From CAILZL01 sp049840395 (GTDB lineage: Bacteria; Pseudomonadota; Gammaproteobacteria; Steroidobacterales; Steroidobacteraceae): a stretch of 64,000 nucleotides of DNA. This document shows positions 1-8,890 of the stretch, in pieces (position 1 is the first letter of the stretch; each line of letters starts with the position of its first letter). The notes below the pieces were generated by a model. That model searched no databases and was not told where the DNA came from. It saw nothing but the letters and a program-made list of their open reading frames with translations. The translations under genes and the position numbers were made by a program. The stretch covers positions 496,001 to 560,000 of the forward strand of contig JASGLD010000005.1 in NCBI GenBank assembly GCA_049840395.1. Reading direction: 5' to 3'.

Positions 1-1
1 T

Positions 2-760
2 CGCCGGCATGCCGGCGGGCGGTGGGCCGGGAGGAGGAGCATTGCCCGCATCCATGCCTGCACTCATACCGGCTCCGCCTTCACCGGGCGGCGGACCGAA
101 TTGGCGACCGGTGCTGCTCCATGCGTCGGTGATGTCACCGGTGGTGCGCCACAAATTGCCGACGTTTTGCGCCCAGGTCCAAGGTTTGGATGAACCCCAT
201 TCGCAAATGCTGAACACCATCGGCCGACCACTGGCGGCAATGGCATCGCGCATCTTGGTATAGGCCTCTTGGGCATTCATGCCAGAGGTGTTGCACCAAT
301 CGTATTTCAGATAATCCACACCCCAGGCTGCGTATTGCTTGGCGTCCTGCACTTCATAGCCCTTGCTACCCGGGCGGCGCTGGCAGGTGTATTCACCGGC
401 ATCCGAGTACAAACCAAACTTCAAGCCTTTGCGATGAATGTAGTCGGCCAATGCCTTCATGCCGGAGGGGAAGCGTTCGGCATCGGGCACGATGTTGCCC
501 TGTGCGTCGCGGCTGACCTGCCAGCAATCGTCAATGATGACGTACTGATAGCCCGCCGCCTTCATGCCATTGCGAACCATGGCATCGGCCATTTCCTTGA
601 TCAGTACTTCGCTGACATTGCATTGAAATTTGTTCCAGCTGTTCCAGCCCATGGGCGGCGTGCGCGCCTGACCATTGTCCAGCGCGATTGCCGGCAACAC
701 ACTTAGCAATGCGGTCATCATGACGGCCAAGCGTGTGATTGCGATCCATGTCGATTTCAT
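2..760 (-). CDS. Alpha-galactosidase, glycoside hydrolase family 27 (3' end beyond window)
   Basis: Exported retaining glycosidase predicted to release terminal alpha-galactose from oligosaccharides. The first 253 residues are present; the gene runs off the left edge, so its end is unknown. Residues 1-27 form a signal peptide (hydrophobic run ending ALPAIA-like). The GH27 fold is clear: TPPMGWNSWNKF at 34-45, the IIDDCW strand at 75-80, GLYSDAGEYTC at 116-126, the nucleophile Asp154 in YLKYDWC and the acid/base Asp209 in WRTTGDITDAW. From about residue 221 an unusual Gly/Pro/Ala/Met-rich segment follows the acid/base motif, where other family members normally continue with fold sequence. The start is the ATG whose signal peptide is intact. 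No partner gene is visible on this side. Confidence 0.88.
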   Translation of the reverse strand, partial: MKSTWIAITRLAVMMTALLSVLPAIALDNGQARTPPMGWNSWNKFQCNVSEVLIKEMADAMVRNGMKAAGYQYVIIDDCWQVSRDAQGNIVPDAERFPSGMKALADYIHRKGLKFGLYSDAGEYTCQRRPGSKGYEVQDAKQYAAWGVDYLKYDWCNTSGMNAQEAYTKMRDAIAASGRPMVFSICEWGSSKPWTWAQNVGNLWRTTGDITDAWSSTGRQFGPPPGEGGAGMSAGMDAGNAPPPGPPPAGMPA

Positions 761-972
761 TAACGAGCCCCCGCGCCATACGAATACATTTAAGAAAGTT
801 TTGTTCGATCCCGTTCGGTGCGCTTGCGACTGCAAGCCGAATGACTCAATTCGAACGGTACTGAACCCGGATCTGCCTTAACTATATTTAATCGGGGTCC
901 CATCCGCTGCAAAGGACTGTCAGGGCAAGCTGCTGCCATACCCGCTCCGGGTCATGCAGCAGGATTCTTACT

Positions 973-1185
973 ATGTCGAAAGCTAAATTACTGACATTGA
1001 CGTTGGCCGGCCTGGCTTTGTCGGCGGCACTGGGTGTTGCCCAGGCACAGAGCGCTGCGCCCGCAGCCAAGACCGCCACTGCGCCCACCACCAGCAGCAA
1101 GGCCGCCACCACGACCACTACCACCAAGAAGCATCACAAAAAGCACAAGAAGCACTCGAAAACTTCTGCTACAGCCGCCAAGTAA
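973..1185 (+). CDS. Small exported Ala/Thr-rich protein with Lys/His tail
   Basis: A 70-residue protein I cannot assign to a named family. Residues 1-26 look like a signal peptide (SKAKLLTLTLAGLALSAALG, cleavage after AQA). The mature part is low complexity: Ala/Pro/Thr/Ser, then a run of six threonines, then a basic KKHHKKHKKHSK block. Composition recalls acid-shock (Asr-like) exported proteins, but that is only resemblance. AGGA lies about 8 bases before the ATG. It sits about 130 bp ahead of a two-component system and could be one of its envelope targets, which is inference. The 761-972 stretch before it holds nothing else I can identify. Confidence 0.6.
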   Translation: MSKAKLLTLTLAGLALSAALGVAQAQSAAPAAKTATAPTTSSKAATTTTTTKKHHKKHKKHSKTSATAAK

Positions 1186-1314
1186 GCCGCGCCTCCCGCG
1201 GTTTACGCGTTGGAGTGCGGTCCGCAAGCCGCACTCCATTTTTGATTGCTAGCGACACCCTCAATGCGGCACGATGAAGCTATTCGCCACACCGGCACTA
1301 CAGTTCGGAATCCC

Positions 1315-2004
1315 ATGCGCCTGCTGATTGTGGAAGATGATCATCATGCAGCGGACTTTCTCTTGAAAGGTCTGCGTGAGGCCGGTCATACCGTCGATCA
1401 CGCGGTCACCGGTCAGGACGGTTTGTTTCTTGCCACTACCGAGCAATACGATGCGCTGGTACTGGATCGCATGTTGCCCAAGGTCGATGGCCTGACCATC
1501 CTGCGCACACTGCGCGCCTCGAACATTGCCACGCCGGTGTTGATACTGAGTGCCTTGGGCGAGGTCGACGATCGCATCGACGGCCTGCGTGCCGGCGGTG
1601 ACGACTACCTGGTCAAACCCTTCGCGGTGGGTGAATTGTTGGCGCGCCTCGATGCCATTCAGCGTCGCGCACGTCCGCAGCAGGGCGGCAGCAGTGAAAC
1701 AACCCTGCAGGTGGCCGATCTGGAAATGAACTTGTTGAAGCGCACCGTCAAGCGCGCCGGGCAGGTCATCGAATTGCAGCCCAAAGAATTTTTATTGCTC
1801 GAATACCTGATGCGGCATGCCGATCAGGTAGTCACTCGAACCATGCTGCTGGAAGGCATCTGGAATTACGACTTCGATCCCAAGACCAATGTCATTGATG
1901 TGCATGTCTCCAATCTGCGCGCCAAGATCGATAAAAATGCCGCGCGTTCCTTGATTCATACCGTACGCGGCGCCGGTTATCGCTTAGGGTTGGAAGCCGA
2001 ATAG
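1315..2004 (+). CDS. OmpR/PhoB-family response regulator
   Basis: DNA-binding response regulator of 229 residues. The receiver domain begins at once with MRLLIVEDD (acidic pocket), has the phospho-acceptor Asp in LVLDRMLPKVDG near residue 51 and the conserved Lys in YLVKPF near 101. A winged-helix effector domain fills about 130-225, with the ELQPKEFLLLEYLM and NVIDVHVSNLRAKID signatures and the terminal VRGAGYRL. An in-frame extension to 1246 exists, but the internal ATG gives the canonical N-terminus. Its stop codon shares a G with the GTG start of the downstream kinase, so the two are cotranslated. The sensed signal is unknown; the regulator resembles the CopR/QseB/PmrA branch. Confidence 0.92.
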   Translation: MRLLIVEDDHHAADFLLKGLREAGHTVDHAVTGQDGLFLATTEQYDALVLDRMLPKVDGLTILRTLRASNIATPVLILSALGEVDDRIDGLRAGGDDYLVKPFAVGELLARLDAIQRRARPQQGGSSETTLQVADLEMNLLKRTVKRAGQVIELQPKEFLLLEYLMRHADQVVTRTMLLEGIWNYDFDPKTNVIDVHVSNLRAKIDKNAARSLIHTVRGAGYRLGLEAE

Positions 2005-3350
2005 TGCGGCATTGGTTGCGCAGTCCGCTGACGCGCCTGGTTTGGCTGCTGCCCATCATGACCACGCTTATCTTAAGCGTGGTGTTGATTCCCACCTATC
2101 GTGAGGCGGTGGGCGACATCGAAGAAGAAGTACAGAGCGCCATCGATGAAGAAATTCTGGGGCTCAGCCATATCTATGAAGAGCAGGGCCTGCAGGCCTT
2201 GATGAGCGCGGTGGATGCGCGCACCGAAAACAGTGAAGACCGCGATGCCCTGTACTTGCTGACCGACAACAGCGGCAAGCATCTGGCCGGTTCCAGCATG
2301 ACCTGGCCGGCTGAAGTGCCGCTGGTGGATGACAGTTGGTTCACGGTGCCCGAGGCGGATGGCGATACCCTGGAAGGCAAGGTGTTCCTGTTCGACGAGA
2401 ACGAACGTTTGTTGGTGGCGCGACGTTCGCCGTTGAAAGGCTTTCGCGATCGTCTCAGCGGCCGGTTGTTGCTGGCCTGCTTCCTGGCCATTGCCGGCAG
2501 TGGCTGGTTGGCGGCATGGGTGTTGGGTCGCTATCGGCGCCGGCTGGCGCTGATTCAAAGCAAGGCGCGCGACATTCTGAGCGGCAATCTATCGCAGCGC
2601 CTGCAGGCCAATGGCAGCGGCGATGAGTTGGATGAGTTGATCAGCGAGTTCAATCAAGCCTTCGCTGAAATCGAAAAGTTGATGGAGGCCACGCGTCATG
2701 TGTCGTCAGCGATTGCGCATGACATGCGCCGGCCGATTGCCGCGCTGCGTTATCGCCTGGAAACGCTCAGTCGCCATGCCGAATTGCCGAGCTCGGTGCA
2801 GCAGGATATTAATGTCTTGCTGGATCAGACCGATCAGTCGCTGAACACCTTTTCGGCCTTGCTGCGTCTGGCGCGTCTTGAGTCCGGCAGTTATGGTCCG
2901 AAGAAAGAGCCGGTGGATTTGCATCATCTGCTGCAGGAGTTGGTGGATACCTATGCGCCGGTGGCCGCTGCAGAACACATGGAGTTCACTGCACAGCTCA
3001 CTAATGCCACCGTGTTGGGCGATGGCAATCTGCTATTCCTGGGTTTGCAGAACCTCATCGATAACGCCATCAACTATGGCGAACAGCGTATTCAAGTAAC
3101 TCTATCGGTACAGGATGAGCTGGCGCGCATCGAGGTACGCGATTACGGTCCGGGTGTTGCCCCCGCTGCCCTGCCGCACTTATTCGAGCGTTTCTATCGT
3201 GCCGACAGCGCCCGCACCGAAGGTGGTTCCGGCATTGGCCTGGCGTTAGTGCGAGCGATTGTTGATGTGCATGGTGGGCAGGTGGTGGCCAGCAACGCCC
3301 ATCCGGGATTGTCGATGGTGATTACGTTGCCGTTGGCCAGGGATAGTTAG
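2004..3350 (+). CDS. Membrane sensor histidine kinase paired with the upstream regulator
   Basis: Partner of the regulator, starting at GTG that overlaps the regulator's TAG by one base. 448 residues: transmembrane helix about 11-30, a periplasmic sensor of roughly 120 residues, second helix about 152-175, HAMP linker, then the HisKA domain with phospho-acceptor His239 in AIAHDMRRPI. The C-terminal ATPase domain has the N box NLIDNAINYG, the G1 box DYGPGV and the G2 box GGSGIGLAL, so kinase activity is expected. The periplasmic part has no motif I recognise, so the ligand is open. The gene ends just before a pair of C-rich palindromes. Confidence 0.92.
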   Translation: MRHWLRSPLTRLVWLLPIMTTLILSVVLIPTYREAVGDIEEEVQSAIDEEILGLSHIYEEQGLQALMSAVDARTENSEDRDALYLLTDNSGKHLAGSSMTWPAEVPLVDDSWFTVPEADGDTLEGKVFLFDENERLLVARRSPLKGFRDRLSGRLLLACFLAIAGSGWLAAWVLGRYRRRLALIQSKARDILSGNLSQRLQANGSGDELDELISEFNQAFAEIEKLMEATRHVSSAIAHDMRRPIAALRYRLETLSRHAELPSSVQQDINVLLDQTDQSLNTFSALLRLARLESGSYGPKKEPVDLHHLLQELVDTYAPVAAAEHMEFTAQLTNATVLGDGNLLFLGLQNLIDNAINYGEQRIQVTLSVQDELARIEVRDYGPGVAPAALPHLFERFYRADSARTEGGSGIGLALVRAIVDVHGGQVVASNAHPGLSMVITLPLARDS

Positions 3351-3370
3351 CGTCTTCCCACTTTAAGATG

Positions 3371-3572
3371 CCTCCACCCTAACCCTCCCCCGTTCGACGG
3401 GGGAGGGGATCAGAAGGGTTTCGCGCTCCGTTCCGTAGCGATTGCTCAGGCTGGATACAGATCGCTCAAATTAAATAGAAATCAAATAAAGAGAGCTGGT
3501 TAGGTCGAGATCAGATCAGGTCGAGATCAGAAGTCCCCTCCCCCGTTCGACGGGGGAGGGTTAGGGTGGGGG
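3371..3572. repeat. Inverted pair of C-rich palindromic repeats (copies at 3371-3408 and 3534-3572)
   Basis: Two copies of the same hairpin element face each other: a CCACCCTAACCCTCCCCCG arm around TTCGA with its complement, and the mirror copy ending GGGTTAGGGTGGGGG. About 125 bp of AT-richer sequence separates them. They lie between convergent genes (histidine kinase and FAD oxidase) and could fold into a large stem, like a BIME. The 255 bp intergenic stretch holds nothing else recognisable. Confidence 0.85.
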
Positions 3573-3605
3573 CAATCTCAAATGCGGCCACCGAGTAACA
3601 AACAA

Positions 3606-5102
3606 TCAAACCGCATCGCCCACCTTCAAGAACGAACGGAACACACCATCCGGATCATGCTTGGTAGTCAATGCCTTCAACTTGGCAGTCGCAGCATCGC
3701 TGAAATACTTCGATGGTCTGCGCACCGTGGCATCGTCGTTGAGCTTGCTGCCCACCGAGAAGGGTTCCAGCTTGCGCATGCTGCCCGATGTCCATTCATG
3801 CATCTTGGCGTCATCGGCGGCGTTGTCCCATAGCGCATGCGCGGCGATGTATACCGGTGCTTGAATGGTCATCGCCATATCCGGCCAATCGGGCTTAACG
3901 GGTCCCCACATGGCGTAGTAAACGAAACTACGCGGCGAGGGCAGCGTGGTGTACATCTCACGCAATGCCGGCACCAGTTTTTCCGGATCGGCATCCGACC
4001 ACATGCCATCCACCGAGAAGCGCACGCCTTTGGGATCGGAGCTTTCGTTGCGTGCGAAGAAGGCTTCCAGCGTGGCATTGGGATTGATGATCACGTTCTT
4101 GGCGCGTGAACGTGCCGGGCAGGTTTCCAACGGCGCCAAGCTTGCTTCAACCTGTTCCACGGTATCCGCCATGCTGACTGCGACCACCAACAGATTGTCG
4201 TCGTTGCTCCAACCGCTGGTGGCTTCATCGAAGCGACGGCGGAACACCATGGTTTCGACATGGCTGGGCAGTTGCGGCATCACCGTCATTGACCAACGCA
4301 TCACGCTGTCGAAGTCCGCCATGTCGTAGATGTAAACGCGTTGATGAATCACCTTGGGCATGTCGAACACGCGCAGCTTGAGCTTGGTCACGACGCCGAA
4401 GAACCCGGGGCCTGCACCGCGTGCGGCCCAATAGAAATCGGCATTCTCGGTTTCGTTGGCGCGAATCAATTCACCTTTGGCGTTGACGCATTCGATTTCC
4501 AGAATGTTGCGACAGCCCACATCCCATTGACGACCATTGCGGCCGTAACCGCCGCACATCAGGAAGCCGCCCAATGAAACATCGGCATTGTGGCCGGTGG
4601 GGAAGGTCAGACCATGGGGTTTAAGTGCGGCAACGGCTACACCGCTCTTTACGGCAGGTTGCACCCATGCGGTTTTGTCGGTCGCATCCACGGTGATTGC
4701 CTGCCAGCTGCCGAGATCCAGCAGCATCGTGTCTTGCTGCAGGTAAGTAGCAGACCAACTGTGACCGCCTGATTTGGGCGCCACTTTCAATTTATATTTG
4801 GCGGCAAACTTTACTGCCGCGCAGACATCGGCTTCGTTCTTGGGATACACGATGAGTTTGGGATAGCGGGCGGGCATGTTCTCCACCCACACCGCAGTGC
4901 GTCGCGCGTTCTCATAACCTTCCTTGTCTTTCCAGACACTGTTGCCTGTAAAGCCATCTATGGTTTCCGGCACGCCGCTGCTGCACGCGGTAAGAATGCT
5001 GCCATTGGCGGCGAGCACCACTGCGCCGGCGAGCCAGCCCGCGCCCTTAAGAAATTCGCGGCGTACCAGCGAAGCGATGGCATCGTCATGCTGTTCGGTC
5101 AT
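3606..5102 (-). CDS. Exported FAD-linked oxidoreductase, berberine-bridge-enzyme type
   Basis: Predicted flavoprotein oxidase or dehydrogenase of 498 residues. A twin-arginine-like signal (RREFLKGAG at 14-22) runs into a hydrophobic stretch ending in LTAC at 37-40, which could also be a lipobox, so the protein is exported folded and possibly lipid-anchored. The FAD-binding PP-loop contains SGGHS with His114, the residue that takes FAD covalently in this family. The second attachment Cys of bicovalent members is replaced by Asn in the PTGHNADV segment. The C-terminal BBE segment has the typical KYF/DPDGVF pattern. It is divergent from a LysR gene and close to a TonB receptor. The substrate (alcohol, sugar or aromatic) is unknown. 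Confidence 0.85.
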   Translation of the reverse strand: MTEQHDDAIASLVRREFLKGAGWLAGAVVLAANGSILTACSSGVPETIDGFTGNSVWKDKEGYENARRTAVWVENMPARYPKLIVYPKNEADVCAAVKFAAKYKLKVAPKSGGHSWSATYLQQDTMLLDLGSWQAITVDATDKTAWVQPAVKSGVAVAALKPHGLTFPTGHNADVSLGGFLMCGGYGRNGRQWDVGCRNILEIECVNAKGELIRANETENADFYWAARGAGPGFFGVVTKLKLRVFDMPKVIHQRVYIYDMADFDSVMRWSMTVMPQLPSHVETMVFRRRFDEATSGWSNDDNLLVVAVSMADTVEQVEASLAPLETCPARSRAKNVIINPNATLEAFFARNESSDPKGVRFSVDGMWSDADPEKLVPALREMYTTLPSPRSFVYYAMWGPVKPDWPDMAMTIQAPVYIAAHALWDNAADDAKMHEWTSGSMRKLEPFSVGSKLNDDATVRRPSKYFSDAATAKLKALTTKHDPDGVFRSFLKVGDAV

Positions 5103-5209
5103 GTGTTTACCCTGAAGGTGAGACAGGTGGCACCGGACTCGTGCCGGTTTGGGGTGGCGAGTTTAGAAAGCCCATTCGCATGCCGGTAGTTGCAATACAG
5201 GCAATTCAG

Positions 5210-5254
5210 ATATGCTGAATATGCATATCGAAGTATGCTCCAATCGGCATATCG
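5210..5254. promoter_or_regulatory. Cluster of GCATAT/ATATGC half-sites, candidate LysR operator
   Basis: Between the divergent FAD oxidase and LysR genes there are four copies of the same half-site: ATATGC at 5210, the palindrome ATATGCATAT at 5219-5228, GTATGC at 5233 and GGCATAT at 5246. Tandem palindromic sites in the shared intergenic region are where LysR proteins usually bind to control themselves and the divergent gene. Assignment is by position and symmetry only. Confidence 0.5.
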
Positions 5255-5279
5255 TTCATGGGGATGTTGCGTTATCGCT

Positions 5280-6203
5280 ATGCCGCAGATGCAGCCAGCG
5301 CTGTTGCGCCTGTTCGTCGCCGTTGCCGAATCCGGCAGCATTTCGCGTGTCGCCATTGAACACGGCAAGGCGCAGTCCTATGTCAGTCGCCAGATCAGCC
5401 GCTTCGAGCGCGAATGCGGCGCGGCGTTATTCCATCGCACCGGTCGTGGCGTGGTGTTGACCGAGCTGGGCGAACAGATTCTGCCGCGCGTGCGCGCCTG
5501 GTTGGTGGCCACCGATGAGCTGAGCAATGAAATCAAATCCAGTTCCGGCGTGATTGTCGGTACCGTGCGCGTGGGTGTGCTGCCTTCCACTGCGCATCCC
5601 ATTGCCACCACTCTGTTTCAACGTACACGTGATCTGTATCCGGGCATTAAATTGCAAATCGTCGAAGGCGGTCCGCAGCTGGATACCTGGGTGAACAGCG
5701 GCAAGATCGATATCGCCGTGCTGTTTCGCTACAACGATAAATTGGCGCGCAATGAAACTGCCCTGGCCACTACCGACACCTACCTGGTAGCCAAAGTGGG
5801 CGATCCGGTGACACGCAAGAAAACAGTGGAGTTCACCAAGCTGGCCGGACTGCCATTGGCGTTGCCGCAGCGACAGAGCGACTTGCGCGATACGCTTGAA
5901 GCCATCGCCCGGCAGAAGAAAATTAATTTATCTGTAGTGGTGGAAGCCAACTCGCTGTCGTTTCAACGCGGTGTGGTGTTGGAGGGTCTGTGCCATACCT
6001 TGCTGGGTCCGTTTTCTTTTGCACGCGATGTGCAAGCCGGTCGATTGCAGGCCGCGCAGATTGTGCAGCCGCGTATTCGCCGCATTGTCACGCTGGTAGT
6101 GACTGAACATGGGCCGCTGACCGTGGCTTGCAAAACCGTTATCAAATTGATCGAGGAAATCTTTGCCGAGGTGGGCGACAACTGGATGCCATTAATTGAA
6201 TGA
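5280..6203 (+). CDS. LysR-family transcriptional regulator
   Basis: 307-residue regulator. The N-terminal winged helix-turn-helix spans about 5-62 (LLRLFVAVAESGSISRVAIE, then QSYVSRQISRFERECGAALF and the RTGRGVVLTELG wing). The periplasmic-binding-type effector domain follows, with VGTVRVGVLPSTAHP near 90-105 and a typical second-subdomain pattern. I prefer ATG at 5280 to the longer frame from 5190 because it gives a normal LysR N-terminus and leaves the divergent operator region free. Likely controls the divergent FAD oxidase and perhaps the following TonB receptor; the inducer is unknown. Confidence 0.88.
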   Translation: MPQMQPALLRLFVAVAESGSISRVAIEHGKAQSYVSRQISRFERECGAALFHRTGRGVVLTELGEQILPRVRAWLVATDELSNEIKSSSGVIVGTVRVGVLPSTAHPIATTLFQRTRDLYPGIKLQIVEGGPQLDTWVNSGKIDIAVLFRYNDKLARNETALATTDTYLVAKVGDPVTRKKTVEFTKLAGLPLALPQRQSDLRDTLEAIARQKKINLSVVVEANSLSFQRGVVLEGLCHTLLGPFSFARDVQAGRLQAAQIVQPRIRRIVTLVVTEHGPLTVACKTVIKLIEEIFAEVGDNWMPLIE

Positions 6204-6387
6204 ATGACGGCATGAATTAACTACGCATGGTTCTGCTGACCGAAACCTGTTTAATGTGCGTTACGAACAAACGCATAGCTGTTTTTTCCGAAATGTTCGA
6301 TGTATTCTCCGTTCAAAGAATTGGTCGATGGGTTCGTTAGAACCCATTTCATGATTCTGCTAATAAATAACTGCAGGGGTGATACTT

Positions 6388-8802
6388 ATGAAACTAGCGA
6401 GACACGTTTTGTACGCTTCGGCGTGCTTGGGGTTAACGCACACCGCGTTGGCTCAAACCGGAAATGACTCCGTCGGTCTTGAAGAAATCGTCATCACGGC
6501 TGAATTTCGCGAGATGGATATTCAGAAAACACCGATCAATCTGACGGTGGTGACGCAGGATGACATGCTGGAACGCGGCATCGTCGACACGCGCACCATG
6601 CTCGATTCTGTTCCTGGCTTGGATATGACCAATGCCAATCCGAATAACTACATCGGCTTGTACGGCACTGCATCGGCGGGCGGTTCGCAGTGGTCCGATG
6701 GCAATATGAGCTTCAACTACGGCGGTGTGCCACTAGCGCGGCAGACTTCCGCGGCTGCTTCCATGTACGATCTTGAGCGTGTTGAAGTGCTGAAAGGCCC
6801 GCAAGGCACGTTGTACGGACGCAATGCCACTACTGGTGCCATTAACATTGTTACTGCGCGTCCTACTAATCAATATGAAGGCAAGGTAGATATCACTACC
6901 GGAAATTACGGCACCATCAATACGCAAGGTCACGTCAATCTGCCTTTCAGCGATACGGTGATGACGCGCTTCGCCTTCCAGACCTCACATCATGATGGCT
7001 ATTTCACCAATGGTTACGATGACGCTAACAACTTTGGTGCGCGCGGCAGCTTGTTATTCAAGGCTAGCGACGACGTAAGTGTGTTGTTATGGGCGGATAC
7101 TTTCCGCAATCGTTCCAAAGGTCCTTCGACGACATTCCGTTACTACTTGGGTAATGACCAAGAATGGATTGATCCGAGCAACCCTTGGTTCGGCTTGGGT
7201 GCGGCAGGGTCTTGCTCAAATGCACTTTATTGCCCGTCGTTCTTGCTGGGTCCCCCCAATGGTGCTGGGGTAAATGCCAATGCGGTGGCAACAGGTACTA
7301 TCGCTAATGGAACAGGGATTGGCGATGGGTTCCTTGATACGTCCGCGAACGGTGAAGCCAATTACTCGGTATTCGGCAATGATGGCTATTCCCGTTCTGG
7401 TCAGGATCTTTATGCAACTCAGATTGACTGGAAAACGGGTGCTGGAGCGCTGACTGTGCTTGCGGCGCGCGTTAACACCAAGATTGATTACTCGACTTAT
7501 ACCAACGGTCTTCGTTTCGGCAACTTCAGTGATGTCTATCAGAATTCGCTCGAGGTGCGCTTTGCCGGTGATTCGTTCGATCGTCTGAATTGGTTGATCG
7601 GTGCTTTCTACTTCAAGGAACACCAGGATGCATTCCAGTTCAACATGCAGAACACAGGCTATGCATTGCTGGTGACGCCGAATCTCACCGATGAGAACTA
7701 TGCGGCCTTTGGTGATGCCACCTTCTCCGTAACTGATCGCTTCCGCATCTCGGCTGGCGCACGCTACACCAATGAAACAAAGAAACAGGATGGCTATACG
7801 ACGGTAACGGGTGTCAATGCAACCCTTTACTCCACATATACGGCGCTGGGTATTCCTTGCTATCAGGCAAATATCAATGGCAAGGTTAATTTCAACGGCT
7901 ATTGGATGCCATCCAATTTCTGTGTGGTGCCTAATGGCGGTGAATTCAGCAACACGAACACTAGCGGTAAACTCGGTTTCGAGTTCGATGTAAGCCAAGA
8001 CTCGATGTTGTATCTGACTGCCAAGCAGGGTTTCCGTTCCGGTGGTCTTACTGCCGGTACTGAAACCACTTACCAGCCCGAAAAGTTGCTTGCCTATGAA
8101 TTGGGTTCGCGCAATCGTTTCCTAGACGGCAAACTGCAAGTGAACTTGTCTGCGTTCAAGTGGGATTACGAGGATCAACAATTCAGCATCCTTCAGCCTT
8201 ACAAGATCGCTGGCCAGTATCCTGCCGGTGTACAAACTAGCTATCCATACAATGTCGACGGCGAACTGCATGGCCTCGAAGCTGATTTGCAACTGCGTGT
8301 GCTCAGCAATGGTACGGCAAGACTGGATGCGTTGTACGCCAAGGGTAAGTTCGATAGCGTGCCCCTGACAGTGAGTTCGGCCGGTGTGACTGCGGCGCTG
8401 CCAGAGACAGATCGCAACAATCTTCCTACCTGGACCATCAACGCTGGTTACGATCATCGACTGCCGTTATCGTCGGGAGCGGCTATTACGCTAGGAGCCG
8501 ATGCTCACTACGAAAGCGAGGCATGGATGCGTCTGGTGTCGGAGGTTAATCGTCGTCCAGGCGATCACCGAGATGCATTTACTAAGTGGAATGCCAAGCT
8601 TGGTTACGCTGCCGACGGTGATAAGTGGTCAATTACTGCCTTCGTCAATAACATCACTAATGAAGCTGTTCCTGGCGTAGGTTCTTCCGGTCAGGTTGCC
8701 AATGGCACCTTCTTCAAGTCGCCATTGAACCCAGTCGATGCTCGTTCTTCAACGCTGGATCCACCTCGGACTTACGGCGTGCGTATCAGCGCCGGCTTCT
8801 AA
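6388..8802 (+). CDS. TonB-dependent outer-membrane receptor
   Basis: Outer-membrane active transporter of 804 residues. Residues 1-23 are a signal peptide ending ALA-Q. A possible TonB box (LEEIVITAEFR) is followed by the plug domain with SVPGLDM, GGVPLARQ and the VEVLKGPQGTLYGRNATTGAINIVT signature spread over about residues 95-160 (quoted in parts). The barrel ends in a terminal aromatic, GVRISAGF, as outer-membrane proteins do. The ATG at 6388 has an AGGGG ribosome site; a GTG nine bases upstream is less likely. This subtype in sphingomonads and Steroidobacter-like bacteria imports small organic molecules rather than siderophores. Its neighbours suggest substrate uptake for oxidation. Confidence 0.93.
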   Translation: MKLARHVLYASACLGLTHTALAQTGNDSVGLEEIVITAEFREMDIQKTPINLTVVTQDDMLERGIVDTRTMLDSVPGLDMTNANPNNYIGLYGTASAGGSQWSDGNMSFNYGGVPLARQTSAAASMYDLERVEVLKGPQGTLYGRNATTGAINIVTARPTNQYEGKVDITTGNYGTINTQGHVNLPFSDTVMTRFAFQTSHHDGYFTNGYDDANNFGARGSLLFKASDDVSVLLWADTFRNRSKGPSTTFRYYLGNDQEWIDPSNPWFGLGAAGSCSNALYCPSFLLGPPNGAGVNANAVATGTIANGTGIGDGFLDTSANGEANYSVFGNDGYSRSGQDLYATQIDWKTGAGALTVLAARVNTKIDYSTYTNGLRFGNFSDVYQNSLEVRFAGDSFDRLNWLIGAFYFKEHQDAFQFNMQNTGYALLVTPNLTDENYAAFGDATFSVTDRFRISAGARYTNETKKQDGYTTVTGVNATLYSTYTALGIPCYQANINGKVNFNGYWMPSNFCVVPNGGEFSNTNTSGKLGFEFDVSQDSMLYLTAKQGFRSGGLTAGTETTYQPEKLLAYELGSRNRFLDGKLQVNLSAFKWDYEDQQFSILQPYKIAGQYPAGVQTSYPYNVDGELHGLEADLQLRVLSNGTARLDALYAKGKFDSVPLTVSSAGVTAALPETDRNNLPTWTINAGYDHRLPLSSGAAITLGADAHYESEAWMRLVSEVNRRPGDHRDAFTKWNAKLGYAADGDKWSITAFVNNITNEAVPGVGSSGQVANGTFFKSPLNPVDARSSTLDPPRTYGVRISAGF

Positions 8803-8825
8803 GTCGAACGCTGTCCGCAATGAAC

Positions 8826-8853
8826 AAAGGCCGCTCGAAAGAGCGGCCTTTTT
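8826..8853 (+). terminator. Rho-independent terminator after the TonB receptor
   Basis: AGGCCGCTC and GAGCGGCCT form a perfect stem around GAAA, followed by TTTTTAT. It lies 24 bp after the receptor stop codon; the convergent dioxygenase gene ends 38 bp further on and may use the opposite strand of the same hairpin. Confidence 0.9.
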
Positions 8854-8890
8854 ATTTGCTTGAAGCGATGCGCGTGCGGCGACTTGCTGC

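Noticed and set aside
3371..3572. Possible CRISPR array
   Set aside because: Only two copies, inverted and unevenly spaced, and the same element occurs alone or in pairs elsewhere; no spacers or cas genes.
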